Assembly: GCA_034440615.1 (NCBI GenBank)
Contig: JAOTOM010004301.1
Coordinates: 124,001-188,000 of the forward strand
Length of the DNA stretch: 64,000 nt
DNA from: Ashinkailepas kermadecensis
Taxonomy: Eukaryota; Arthropoda; Thecostraca; Neolepadidae
Direction of reading: 5' to 3'
Shown here piece after piece: positions 13,603 through 25,450 of the stretch. The notes beneath the pieces were generated by a model. That model did not search any database and was not told where the DNA came from. It saw only the letters and a program-made list of their open reading frames with translations. Positions within the stretch are counted from its first letter, which is position 1; each line of letters opens with the position of its first letter. Both the position numbers and the translations under genes were made by a program.

Positions 13603-14376
13603 CGAGGGGTGCTGAAAAGTTCCTGGCTTTAAGGGCATCGCAAAACGGTGAGGCTACCTTTACAGGTTAGGTATGACAATAATTTAGTGGGACGATACAC
13701 AAAAAAGCATGATGGTATGCAATATATATTTGTATTTTTTGCAGGTGTAGCACATGATGGCAGCTCCTATAGCGGAATTTAGTCAAACTGAAGGACGGGC
13801 GGTCATGAAGTTCCTTTTCCTACAAGGCAAAGGAGCAGCGGACATCCACGGCGAGATGAAGGAAGTCTTGAAGGATGACTGTCCGTCATACTCCACAGTG
13901 AAAACCTGGGTGTCAAGGTTCTGGACTGGTCATTTCGAGGTCACGGATGAACCCCGGTCGAGACGGCAAACTTCAGCGACCACGGAGGACAAAGCAGACG
14001 CTGTGCACGTCATGATTCTCGAGGACCGCCGGATTTCAGCTAAAGTCATAGCTGAGAATCTGGGGACTTCCCACGAAAGACTAGGCCACATCATCCACAA
14101 TATTCTGGACATGAGAAAGCTGTCCGCGAAGTGGGTGCCAAAATGCCTAAAAATGGCCAAAATGCTACGGAGGAGTGGTTGGAGGTCCAATCTTCCGTGT
14201 TTTCGTACAGGGCTTAGAAAAACTGAAGGACCGCTGGAATAAGTGTGTGAATCTGAGAGGGGATTATGTGGAATTCAACCATAATTATGTGGAATTCAAC
14301 CATAATCAATGGGGGCATAATTCAACCTCCTGCATTTTCTTCCTCCAATAGCCAGGAACTTTTCAGTATCACCTCG
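13603..14376 (+). mobile_element. Mariner element, internally deleted, with both TIRs
   Basis: The left end reads CGAGGGGTGCTGAAAAGTTC (from 13603). The right end (to 14376) is its imperfect inverse, ending AACTTTTCAG-TATC-ACCTCG. Both ends are flanked by TA (13601-13602 and 14377-14378), the hallmark Tc1/mariner target duplication. The element is 774 bp against about 1.3 kb for a full mariner, so it is a deletion derivative. It sits between TG/AT and AT microsatellites. Just before the right end is a tandem 21 bp duplication (two copies of ATTATGTGGAATTCAACCAT, 14263-14305). Confidence 0.92.
13754..14242 (+). pseudogene. Mariner transposase remnant lacking the catalytic core
   Basis: The 162-codon frame starts at the tandem ATG of 13754. 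The first ~125 residues match the mariner DNA-binding half. They include FLFLQGKGAADIHGEM (first helix-turn-helix), TVKTWVSRF, DEPRSRRQ (the linker AT-hook-like motif), RRISAKVIAENLG (second HTH) and the WVPKCL motif. A deletion joins this directly to the transposase C-terminus. In a neighbouring frame after 14160, EEWLEVQSSVF and then, one frameshift on, LEKLKDRWNKCVNLRGDYVE match the usual ending of the protein. The DD34D catalytic block is missing, so no active enzyme can be made. The DNA-binding half could still bind TIRs if expressed; that part is inference. Confidence 0.9.
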
Positions 14377-14378
14377 TA

Positions 14379-14384
14379 TATATA

Positions 14385-14431
<47 letters not shown>
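14379..14431. repeat. AT microsatellite
   Basis: AT repeats directly beyond the mariner right end, with one TTTT interruption. Together with the tract on the left side they suggest insertion at a TA inside an AT repeat. Confidence 0.9.
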
Positions 14432-14437
<6 letters not shown>

Positions 14438-15330
14438 GATGCCCATATTCAGTCATCTCTTCGCATTGTGTGTTAGATAAATATCAGGTTGCAAAACGTT
14501 TCTCTTTATTTCAAAACCTCGTTAGTTTGAGAGCACGCCACACCGCAATTGCGGTTAGCAAAGAGTTGGGATATCACCCGACAAAACGCGTACACTTCCT
14601 CTTGCATTACCATTGGCCATATTGCTTCTAGAACAGGCTCAAGAATCATTAAAATGGTCGGTGGAGAGAACAGAACCTGACATTCTTTTTTATCGGTTCC
14701 TTCGTCCTCCTATATTATTAATAATAATAATTTGAAAACCTAGGTGTTTAGGTTTTGCAACGATAATTCACCTGCACTATGCCACTAGGTAATCAGAGGT
14801 GAGTTTTCGAGATAGCACGGTTGGAGCACGACCCTCTTCATCCCTGCATAATATTGGGGCTTAATCAACTCGTGGCGAACGGAGAAGGTAAGGTAGGACA
14901 TGCTGTTTGTCAGATGCTAGGATTGTATTGCCATACGGTGAAATGTTCCGTGTCCCGAAACACTTGGTGTTGGATAGCTTTGAGATCTGGAATCAGCTAG
15001 TCCAATTATATCACTGTTCTGATATTGGTATACACAGATAAATTGAGGCTGTGCTTAAGCACAAGTACAGGGAGAGGTAAACGGCATTGATGCCCTTCCC
15101 TGGAACCGCCAGTGAACATATGTGCAGAAGGAAAGGGTTGAGCACAACCGAGCCTGACAACAGTGGTTTTAGTGTCGATATTGAGGGATGAAGCAGGCAA
15201 TGCATCTGATGGAGCAACGCCTCAGACTTGTTGGTGACGCCAAGTGATGTTATTTTTTAGATAAATCTGACGCCGGTTAACGTCAGCCGGTGGCAGTGCT
15301 TAGCTGAATACTATTGATCCAACATCACTA
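14432..15330. other. Unique region, no gene recognised
   Basis: AT-rich unique sequence. No frame exceeds 121 codons, and the longest one is continuous with the microsatellite translation. Nothing supported. Confidence 0.4.
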
Positions 15331-15890
15331 AGGTCACTGACATCCCAACGTATCCCATATCAACTGATGTCACTGTATAATACCGATCATATACCATCTG
15401 AAGTGACTGTATAGTGTCAATCAGACACAAGTTTATATCGCTGCATAGAACCGACCCGACACCATCTGCCGTCACTATATAGAACCGACCTGACACCATC
15501 TGACGTAACTATATAGAACCGACCCGACACCATCTGACGTCACTATATAGAACCGACCCGCCATCATCTGATGTCACTATATAGAACCGACCTGACACCA
15601 TCTGACGTAACTATATAGAACCGACCCGACACCATCTGACGTCACTATATAGAACCGACCCGCCATCATCTGATGTCACTATATAGAACCGACCTGACAC
15701 CATCTGACGTCACTATATAGAACCAACCCGACACCATCTGACGTCACTATATAGGACCGATCCAACACCAGCTGACGTCGCTGTATAGGACCAATCCGAA
15801 ACCATCTGACGTAATCGCATAGGACCGATTCAACACCAACTGACGCCGCTGCATAGGACTGACTTGACGCCATCTAATGTGATGCTCAGC
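15331..15890. repeat. 34 bp minisatellite carrying CRE-like TGACGTCA sites
   Basis: About 16 units of 34 bp with the core CATCTGACGTCACTATATAG followed by AACCGACCCGACAC. The palindrome TGACGTCA, the consensus CREB/ATF site, is intact near 15535, 15636, 15706 and 15739. Variants TGATGTCA and TGACGTAA occupy other units. A TATATAG word follows each site by a few bases. The left (15331-15430) and right (15780-15890) ends are degenerate. Confidence 0.93.
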
Positions 15891-17690
15891 CACCAGAAAC
15901 GGGCCCCGTTCGTCTCATTTGCCCGGTCTTAACAACTTCATTAAATCTTGGCTGTTAATTCAAGCGAGTGACAGGCAGGATGTGGGTCGGAGAGCCGCCA
16001 CGGCGGACGGCTTCCTCCTCAGCCTAGGCCACCAGGATGTCGACGTGTCGGCCAAGATTATAGTTCACAGTCGCGATCAAAGCCGGCTGAACACATTTAT
16101 CACAGTGAATCGTTAGAGGCTTGCAGTATTTTGACGGCGGCCGAATGTTATGTGGAACTGTCAAGCTCAGAGCCAGATCCGCACATCCAGGGCGCAGATC
16201 CGCACAGCCAGGGCGCAGATCCTCACAGGAACACGGATCGGATCCATGCAGTTGAAGGACATATCCTCTGATGGACACGGACTGGATCTATGTAGTTGAA
16301 GGACAGATCTGATGTTGAATCTGGGTTGAATGATAGTTTGATGGACACGGACCGAACTCATGCAATCAAAGGTCGATCACCAAGGGGATATTTCAAACCT
16401 TATGTTTTCTTGGACTGCATGTCCTCACATGCATGCAAAGCTATGTAAGTGTTTATTACTATCTTGGCGGCCTGCACCATTCATGTAGTACTGGAAATTC
16501 TTGGATACTATGCTAATCATTAGCGCTAAGATAAGCAACATTGTTCGCCTTTGTATTCGATTTTTCCTTATATTTGACGTTCTTGGCGATAATAAATACC
16601 GAAAAGACAACATACTTAACCCACTAGTCAAGTTAGTTACGGAGATGGTGTTCGATCTGAGGAAGCCTGAAGGGTGAAATGTGCTCATTTTATTACAATT
16701 GTTATGCTCTGAACAATTTCGGGCAGCGGATGAAGTTGAATCGAAAACATATTTGTAAATTTTGATTTAAAATCATGTTCATTAACATTACCTTCAAGCG
16801 TGCTTTGTTTGGTTTCACTACGGACTCTTCCCGCTGCACTTGTTTTTGGAAATAATCGTCATGTCCTTAGCGAACTATATTAATAATAATTGTCTCCTTA
16901 CTCCTAATCTCTCATAAAAAAGTATTTGATGCTACTTCTTATGGTACCATAAAATTTGAATGTAGCAATACCCATATCCTCTAAATTCGTGGCCATGAAG
17001 CTGTCTATGTTGTGACATGCTGAGGTCTGCTATGGTCTGCCGTGGCCTGCTCTGGTTTGTTATGAAGCTGCTTATGCTGTGACATGCTGTGGTCTGCCGT
17101 GGCACTGAATCCGTTTGGCTTTTTAGGAAGTCAAGAACTGAAATGTTTTGCGCGGCATTTTCAACTACTCCTACTTAATGTGTGCCAGGCATGAACATTT
17201 GTTTATTCTCACGAATATGGAAAGTTAGAACTGGATGGCAAAACACAGCCGCATGTCTCTGCTGAAACGGGTATATCGGAAAATTGATTGGGCTGAACTG
17301 GCTGTTCATATACCTTTTTGCATTTCCCTTCGACTTTGTTTATCACATCGCGTCGCAAATGTATATAGTGGAATTGAAGATAAAAAACATTGAGGCTACA
17401 GAAGAATTAAATGATGCAAAATCCGGAAGCTCAAACGTGGCACCACATTATGCGCTTATATTGGCTAAACCCGCCCACTGCTGACAATTTTCCGCCTCTG
17501 CTTGTCGTCTATGAACGTCGGCATTCGTCGGTCTCCTCTGTTATTCTCTGATGAGACCATTCTGCTTATCCGTGTGCGATGGTTTCTCTGTCCCATATGT
17601 ATTCCGTTATCTTTCATCACACAATTTCGACAACATTCGAGTGAATTCTCACAGTGCACTGTGAGAATTCCCAGAACAAATTCACAGCTC
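15891..17690. other. Unique region with a short 20 bp triplication
   Basis: Mostly AT-rich unique DNA. 16178-16226 holds three copies of a CAGATCCGCACAGCCAGGGCG-like unit. Another short motif, CTGCTATGGTCTGCCGTGG, is partly repeated at 17025-17100. No recognisable gene. Confidence 0.45.
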
Positions 17691-18135
17691 GAGCTATTTC
17701 TGTCTGTCTTGGTCTTTCTTGGACTGCCCTGATCTGTACTGTCTGTCCAGGTCTGTCTTGTGTATTCTGATCTGTCCTGGCCTATTCTGGTCTGTCATGG
17801 TTTTCCTCGGCCTGTTCTGGTCTGCACTGGTCTGTCCTTGTTTGTTCTGGTGAGTCATAAAATGCTCTTGTTTGTCTTGGCCTGTTCTGGTCTGCCGCGG
17901 TTTATGCTGCACTGTTCTGATCTGCTCTGGTGTGTCCTGGTCCGTTCTGATCTGCTCTGGCCGGTACTGTCCTAGCCTGGCCTGTCCTGGCCTACCCTGA
18001 CCTGTTCTCGTCTGCCTTGGTCTGTTCTGTTCTGCTCTGGTTTATACTGGCCTGCTCTGATCTGTTCTCGTATGTCCTGGTCCGTCCTGATCTGCTCTGG
18101 CCTGTCCTGGCCTGCCTTGGTTTGTTCTGGCCGCA
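17691..18135. repeat. Degenerate decamer array (TCTGTCCTGG type)
   Basis: About 45 degenerate 10 bp units such as TCTGTCCTGG, CCTGTTCTGG and TCTGCTCTGG over 440 bp, strand-asymmetric (T+G rich). It ends at the GC-rich word GGCCGCAGGCGGCCGC. Confidence 0.88.
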
Positions 18136-18480
18136 GGCGGCCGCTGGTCGATACCGAGATGTCCCTTAGTGGAGCATAAATCATTTCTCCATTATGAAGA
18201 CAGATTGGTTGGCGGCCGACAGCGCGGTGGCTTTATCACAGACCAAAATACAGTCGGCGCCCAGCTATCTGCCACGGCGCACAGGCAAATGGATAAATGA
18301 AGAGCGGAATAGCGCACGCGGGTCGCAAAAAGTGCCAAGAATAGTGACGGGTCGAGTCGACTTCGCAGCCACTATTGTATCAAATCGGCCGTGAGTCATG
18401 AATCCACGGAGCTCGTGATGTGTGGCGGATCACACCTGCACAACGAGACACGTTCCCGGACTGGAAACTCGGTGGTGAGT
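18136..18480. other. Unique spacer between minisatellites
   Basis: A GC-balanced unique stretch. A 66-codon frame (18194-18394, plus) has no recognisable motif. Confidence 0.4.
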
Positions 18481-18499
18481 GCGCTTTCTGCTCAGCATT

Positions 18500-18770
18500 A
18501 CAATAAAGCCATTCACCCGACTTCTGCTGTAATGATGGTTGTCATCCGGCTACCCCCATAGTGAAGGCATAATCACCTGACTATCACCGCAGTGAAGACA
18601 TAGTCATCCGACTACCCCTGCAGTGAAGGAATTTAGTCACCCGATTACCTCTGCAGTGAATGCATTTAGACACCCGACTGCACCTGCAGTGAAGGCGTAT
18701 TGTCACCCGACTACTCCTGCAGTGAAGGCATATAGTCACCCCACTACCCATGCAGTGAAGCACTGGCTGG
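18500..18770. repeat. 33 bp minisatellite (CACCCGACTACCCCTGCAGTG type)
   Basis: About eight units of roughly 33 bp built on CACCCGACTAC, CCTGCAGTGAAGGCAT and ATAGT. The PstI word CTGCAG is conserved in the best copies (18600-18740). Confidence 0.9.
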
Positions 18771-18834
18771 TGGGTTTCGCCATCGCCACAAAGTCAGCAG
18801 CAAACGTCACAGCATCGGCGACAGATACGTCGTC

Positions 18835-20195
18835 ATAGTACCAGCGTCAGATATGTCACAGTACCGAAGCCAGATACGTCACAGTACTGGTGCCAGATAT
18901 GGCGCAGAACTGGTGCCAGATACGTCACAGGGCTGGCGCCAGATATGGCACATGACTGGTGCCAGATATGTCACATGACTGGCGCCAGATGTATCACAGG
19001 ACTGACGCTAGATACGTCACAGGACTGGCGCCAGATACGACACATGACTGGCGCCAGATACGACACATAATTGGTGTGCCAGATACGTCACATGACTGGC
19101 GCCAGATACGTCACAGGACTGGCGCCAGATACGTCACATGACTGGCGCCAGATACGTCACATGACTGGCGCCAGATACGTCACAGGACTGGCGCCAGATG
19201 TGTCACATGACTGGCGCCAAATATGTCACACGACTGGCGCCAGATATGTCACATGACTGGTGCCAGATACGTCACAGGACCGGCGCCAGATGTGTCACAT
19301 GACTGGCGCCAAATATGTCACACGACTGGCGCCAGATATGTCACATGACTGGTGCCAGATACGTCACAGGACCGGCGCCAGATACGTCACAGGACTGGCG
19401 CCAGATACGTCACAGGACTGGCGCCAGATACGTCACATGACTGGCGTCAGATATGTCACATGACTGGCGCCAGACATGTCACAATAACGGTGCCAGATAC
19501 GTCACAGGACTGGCACCAGATACGACACAGAACTGGCGCCAGATACGTCACAGGACCGGCGCCAGATACGTCACATGACTGGCGCTAGATACGTCACAGG
19601 ACTGGCGCCAGATACGTCACATGACTGGCGTCAGATATGTAACATGACTGGCGCCAGACATGTCACAATAACAGTGCCATATACGTCACAAGGCTGGCAC
19701 CAGATACGTCACAGGACTGGCGCCAGATACGTCACATGACTGGCGTCAGATATGTCACATGACTGGCGCCAGACATGTCACAATAACGGTGCCAGATACG
19801 TCACAGGACTGGCGCCAGATACGTCACAGGACTGGCGCCAGATACGTCACATGACTGGCGTCAGATACGACACAGGACCGGCGCCAGATACGTTACATGA
19901 CTGGCGCCAGACATGTCACATGACTGGTGCCAGATACGTCACAGGACTGGCGCCGGATACGTCACAGGACTGGCGCCAGACATGTCACAGGACTGGCGCC
20001 AGATACATCACAGGACTGGCGCCAGATATGTCACATGACTGGCGCCAGACACGTCACAGGACTGGCGCCAGATACGTCACAGGACCGGCGCCGGATACGA
20101 CACAGGACTGGCGCCAGATATGTCACATGACTGGCGCCAGATACGACACAGGACTAGCGCCATATACGTCACATGACTGGCGCCAGATACGACGC
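18835..20195. repeat. 23 bp minisatellite with CGTCA and TGGCGCCA words
   Basis: Roughly 58 units of 23 bp with the core GACTGGCGCCAGATACGTCA followed by CAG or CAT. Each unit joins an 8 bp palindrome TGGCGCCA to ACGTCA, the CRE half-site. Several multi-unit blocks recur: 19192-19262 is repeated at 19282-19352, and the CATAACGGTGCC variant occurs at 19485 and 19788 with a related CATAACAGTGCC unit at 19667. This indicates segmental amplification. Because 23 is not a multiple of 3, translations show a 23-residue period in every frame; these are not proteins. Confidence 0.95.
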
Positions 20196-20745
20196 AGAAC
20201 TGCCGCCACAAATTAGTCGCCCTCACCGGAGTGGAAACTAGTCGCCGATTCGTGTGTTAGCAGCGCAAACACGCCGCACAAGCGTTCACTCGCCGGAAGC
20301 ACGTGGCGACAAAAGGACGGAAATTGGCAGCCGGCAGCGGAGTCGGCACCGCCGACAGACCTGTGATTGAGGCGCTGATTCAATGCAGGGTCGACCGGCG
20401 TCAGGAAATGGGAAAATGTTGACCTTTCAGAGCACGGACGAGCCGGTCGGTCGTTGTCGTGCTGTGTGCTGACGGCAGCACAGGCCGGACAACCGAGCTA
20501 CTGCTTACGCTGCCTAATAACATGGTGTTGAAGGCTTTCAGACTGCACGCTCAGGGCCAGGGGATCCGATTAAGCCGACAGGGTATCGACGGTATCAGTT
20601 CGGAGCTGCACTAGGCTGAACTCATTTCATGGTCGATGGATCTGATGTGGGAGACACGTGTCTCGGCGTAACCAGTGAATGGGCGTTTTTTGCGGTTCAT
20701 TTAAGCACGTGTCCACAGCTCACGGTAACATACTTTCATAGATAG
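20196..20745. other. GC-rich unique spacer
   Basis: A CpG-rich stretch (20200-20480) after the array, then ordinary sequence. No supported gene. Confidence 0.4.
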
Positions 20746-20749
20746 ACAA

Positions 20750-20869
20750 ATGCACACACACACACACACATACACACACACACACATACAAACACACACA
20801 CACACATCACAAACATACACACATACACATACACACACATACACACACACACATGTACACACACACACA

Positions 20870-20933
<64 letters not shown>

Positions 20934-20996
20934 GCACGCACGTACGCACGCATACACACACACCTACACCCACACACACACACACATATACACGCC
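20750..20996. repeat. CA microsatellite
   Basis: About 245 bp of CA repeats with TACA and ATCA interruptions. It is pure CA from 20871 to 20929, then CACG/TACG repeats. Confidence 0.97.
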
Positions 20997-23900
20997 TATG
21001 CACACTGGCGGATCCAAGAAGGGCATTCCGTCCATGCCCCGTCTCCCAAAGCGCTTAAGGGGGAGGGGTATGGTGTCATTTGACCCCCTCAAACCAACAG
21101 AAGTTAATTAAAGTAAAATTGCAACCGTAAAAGTAAAAGTAAAAGTAAAACCGGGCTCAAAATAGCGTTCCGGATGAAATAATCTCGCAATATTAAAAGT
21201 ATTTGAGTAGTTTGGAAGCCCAATATGGTAGCATAGTGGATCCTGACACACATGAAGAGTTCTATGCTGCTCAAGATCGGCTTCCAGCAAGAGTTAACAA
21301 AATAAACAGTTTCATTAATCATTAGCCAGATTGCTTCTTGAGCTTGGTTTAGCCAGTAACGTACAAGCGGACCAAGTGAGCCAGATTTCGAAAGCCGAAT
21401 GTGAACAGGATGTGTCGCTGTTTTGTGCGAGTGACCAGTTGAGCTCAGTTGAGCCGTACGTTTTGTCCGTTGGTGGTGGAGGTTGTAGCCTGGCGCCGTT
21501 ACTGAGATGGAAAGACAGGTACATCGATTAATTTGTTTCAAGAAGAATAGCAAGAGGAAGTATGTATTTACAGGTAGGGAGATTCGGGTGATAGGACCGG
21601 GCACAAAACTTTAAGCCTCTATACTGATGACTTGGTCGAACAAAATCAACAACACACATACAAATATTTACACGCTGTTCGGTGTTTATGCTCAGTCTCA
21701 AAACGAACCATTTAAGCGTGTTAACTTACCCGTCATTTCAAGTAAGTTCACGCAATGTTTAGCATTCATTTACTCAGCAGTTGGCGTTCGCTTACCGATG
21801 CTGATGTTTTTTACCCAATGATATATTTTATTTACCCGATGTTAATGTTTATTTACCCATCAAATTTACCTGTGTTAATGTTTATTTACAAGGTTTCTGG
21901 TGTTCAACTACGCTGAATCTAGTGTATGGCTACTCGGGATTTTTGTTCAAAAGAAACCTGCCTGGCGTATTGCAACAAAGTCTAAAAACGAATCGATTTT
22001 GCGTGTTTTTTAATCCCATCCTTCAGATGATCATGTCAGCATAAAAGTACACCGACAAAAAGTTACAAAAACCAGCTCGTAACCGAAAAACCCGCCAACA
22101 TCCAAACAATTATTCACAACCGAACCAGCAGGTGCCCAATGAGAATGATAAACTAATATGAACAGTATTTCATTCGGCATCACGTTATATATAAGTATGT
22201 CTTGACGTGCATCACAAATGAACACACATGCCGCGCGGCAACAGACGCCACCTGTCAAGCGGTCTTAAAATGCATTTGGTTGAAGCGTTATTGCAAAGCG
22301 TGTTTTTACGATCCGCTTTCTTAGTATGTGCATGGTATCAGCCATATCCATAAACCGTTATATCACAACGCCGGCCGGATGGAGTGTCGACGAGGCATCT
22401 TCCAAACTAAACAAAAGTTGTGTTCTGTTTCAGTCACGTGAGAATGCCCCACCGCATGAGCGCTGGGCACATGCAACATCGGCAAGGACTCTTCCAAATA
22501 AACGAGATATGTTTGTTCTGCTTAAGCAAGTCAGACACACCACCACATGAGCGACGGTCAAAGGAATCGTTTACAAGGTAATAGAAACGAAATATGCTTA
22601 TCTTCTGTTTTCACACATCCGATAGATAAAAGTGCACCACCTCCTGAGCATCTGTCACTGGTCAGCGTTTACTCACAGAGATGTACTAGCTTCACACCAT
22701 CGTCGATCTCGAGGACTACTTTTTGAAGAAATAGCATTCCAAACCCCTTTGCCTTGCGACCATACCTGACATTGAACACGTGGGCCATGATGTACCCCAT
22801 CCACATCCTCTACGTCCTCGTCCACTGCCATGATGACGGTCCGTCCGCCACCAGTTGATAGCAGGCTTCAGAGGTAAAAAAAAGTATCCGTTGTGTCACC
22901 GGACAATTTCAGGAACTCAAATGTGTCTCATTTTTTTCCGTCAAACCCACAAGGAAGGCTCCATTCCCCAGTGGCAGCCAGTAACCATTTCGTGGAAAAC
23001 AGGCGTGCATCTGAGTTTTTGTTCGTCGATGGGCGTAGGGAGGCGGGGTACCGTGGGTTCCTACTGCACAGGCAGCCCCCCCACCCCCTCCTTATTTTAC
23101 ATGCTGCACCATCTATATCAGCTAAAGTTGATCATAGCAGAATTGTTCGTACCGTGAGATGCATACCAGGGTACAAACAGGCCTAATCCGGTGATATTTT
23201 TGCTAAAAATGGAGGGGGGTCGCGAACATGAGGTTGAAAACTCCTTGGCACTGTCACTTTCTTGTCAGCTCCTACAACCGAACGTTAGGTATGCCAAGTA
23301 TAAAAAAATAATTATTTATTTAAAAAAAAAAATTTGATGGGGAAAATGTCATTCGATGCAGAATGACCTTTCACATACATTAAGCTGTTGTTCATACCCA
23401 AAAATCATAGGCATTTCAGGGGGATGAATAAGGGAGAAATGCACCAACATTTCCCCAAAATGACTGCCTGGACACTTCTTCGGTACAACCAAAATTTTCA
23501 AAAGGGTCTCAAAATGTGTACAATGAATATTTAGGGAAATTTAGAAAGTTCCAGCTCAATAGCTCTCAGAATTTGGCAATGGCACACAAAACACACTTCA
23601 GGGGGCTTCTGAAGCCTTGATCTGAAGATCTTGATATGATAATTTTTTAGATATTCCTTCCAACATCATCTAATTATTGTTTTTAGGTTTGTTCGAGAAA
23701 TTGTTTCATCATCGCAAAATAAATCAATGCAGAAAAGAAGGTTTTCTTAATGAAGAAACCATTTTTTGTGTAAAGGTAATACAAGCCGATAAATACAATG
23801 GCTCTACCTACCAACTTGGTGAGAGCTCAGGGCAATTTCCTACCAGAATTTGGCCTGGTAGATCCAGTACTAGCACATTTGTATAACTGAACTGAAGGTA
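20997..23900. other. Mostly unique region, no gene recognised
   Basis: Starts with CACTGGCGGATCC (21003-21015), a word shared in inverted form with 34662-34673. A short AAAGTA array lies at 21130-21150. 21820-21890 has three TTTATTTACC-type units. 23300-23340 is A-rich. I found no exon, RNA gene or intact element. Confidence 0.4.
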
Positions 23901-23914
23901 CAAATCCTTTAACC

Positions 23915-24169
23915 TTATTTACCAGACTCACCTCCAATTTTCCATGCCTGTCTCCACCTTCCTCCAACACCGAATGAATCATTGCGAATTTGATATGGCT
24001 CTTTAGCCCATGGATGCTTTGATACACAGTGCCGCTTCAGGTTTCTTCTTTCACCACTGAATTTACACACACCACCATCCTTGGATTTTTCACCACACTG
24101 CACAATCTGCCTTGAGAGCCAGTTTGAAGTTGAAGGCCTTGCTCTCTTTGCTGGCTTTTTTATCCCCAT
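23915..24169 (-). CDS. Zinc-finger-like open frame, unrecognised
   Basis: An 84-codon frame. Its middle reads as a possible zinc-binding module: a Cys, eight residues, a Cys, then FSGERRNLKRHCVSKHP, giving C-x8-C-x11-H-x4-H. The RRNLKRH-x-SKH portion resembles C2H2 and BED-type fingers of transposases and transcription factors, but the Cys spacing is longer than the C2H2 norm. A Lys/Arg-rich leader (KKPAKRARPS) precedes it. It could be a single exon of a host gene, or a leftover of the decayed frames at 25.3-26.1 kb. I do not recognise the family. Confidence 0.3.
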   Translation of the reverse strand: MGIKKPAKRARPSTSNWLSRQIVQCGEKSKDGGVCKFSGERRNLKRHCVSKHPWAKEPYQIRNDSFGVGGRWRQAWKIGGESGK

Positions 24170-25200
24170 GCTTTCTTGTCAAGGCTCATCTGGATCTGAG
24201 CCCACGCCAGTAGATCCAGGCATATTTGGCATGCCTAGTCTTCTCTCAGGATTATATCTCTGCAAAAATCTGCTCCTGAACGGATAGTTTAATCACCTAC
24301 TACCACCTAGGTAGGTATCTGTTGCAGGAACTTGATAGGCAACTGTTACCGTGACGAGACAGACGAGACCAAACAGAACGCGTCCTTCGAAGCAAAACTC
24401 AAGCACCCAATGCGCTCGATTCTCATTGGCTCAGAAGAGAGCTTCCATCTCCGCCGGCGCTACCAAATTTGGGCCAGCAGCACATTTGCCAAGCTCACGA
24501 CCAAAATTCGACAACATTCCTGAGTGTCTCATTTTGTCACCGGTGAGACACCGGCGGTCCGGGAGACGCCGCATGCTAACGCAATGGCGCGTCGGTTTGG
24601 ACGGTAAGCGTAACGTTCGCCAAGATGATCCTTGTCCTAATTTCCGCCAACATTCAGGCGATAAAAAGGACAAGGTGCACAAGTTTTTTTGTTTTTTTTT
24701 ACTTGTTTTGCTCATTTTTATCACTTTTATAAGTGCTTTCTGAGTGAGGCGAGAGAGAATGAGAGTAGGTGCATAGGTAGGTATATTAACAGTGCCAGCA
24801 CTGGCTTTTGTGTCTCCTCTGGGCCTCTTTCAGTTAGCAATTGTGTCACCGGAGTAAACGGCAGAACGATGACTTTTTTTTACCTCTGGCAGGCTTCTTG
24901 CTTAATGATACATTCGTTCCCTGCTGGTGTTTCAGTCATCAAAACTGTCCCCTTCCCGCCGACAAGACGCTCCAGGTGAGTTAGTGTTTCAACTGAAACG
25001 GGAATAACACGAACATTATTAATTCAGATGTACGAATAAATTTGGTATGTTAGGGCTACTTTTCACTTTCAACCAGCTAACGCTCATATGGGCTGTGACG
25101 GTACGAGGGGAGGGACAGTCATCCTAAGCTGTTTGCCAGCGGTAGCTCTATAACGGTTCGCCGCATGAACGCGAAATTTGGTTCCACTGCCCGGATTTTC
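24170..25200. other. Unique region, nothing recognised
   Basis: Contains overlapping frames shorter than 131 codons and a T-rich patch (24685-24720). Nothing supported. Confidence 0.35.
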
Positions 25201-25204
25201 TTGC

Positions 25205-25450
25205 GGATTCCAGGACAAACAGTCAAAACACAAAAAGTCGAAGGACAAAATATCGAAGGGAGAATACTCTAACGTGATAAAAGTCGAATGAATAAAAGTC
25301 AAAGTGATAAAAGTTGAACAGCCAAAAAGTCGAATAGGCAAGAAGCCAAAAGAGAAAAGTCGAAGGGATGAAAGTCAAATGGAAAAAGTCGAACGGGCTT
25401 AAAGTCAAAGCAATAAGTGGAATGAACAAAATGTCGAAAAAGTCGAAAGG
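25205..25450. repeat. Degenerate AAAGTCGAA minisatellite
   Basis: About 20 degenerate units of 10-16 bp built on AAAAGTCGAA (for example GATAAAAGTCGAATGAATAA). The Leu/Phe-rich frames on the minus strand through this array are by-products. Confidence 0.8.

Noticed and set aside
18835..20195. Possible CRISPR array
   Set aside because: Contiguous 23 bp repeats with no unique spacers, in a eukaryotic genome.
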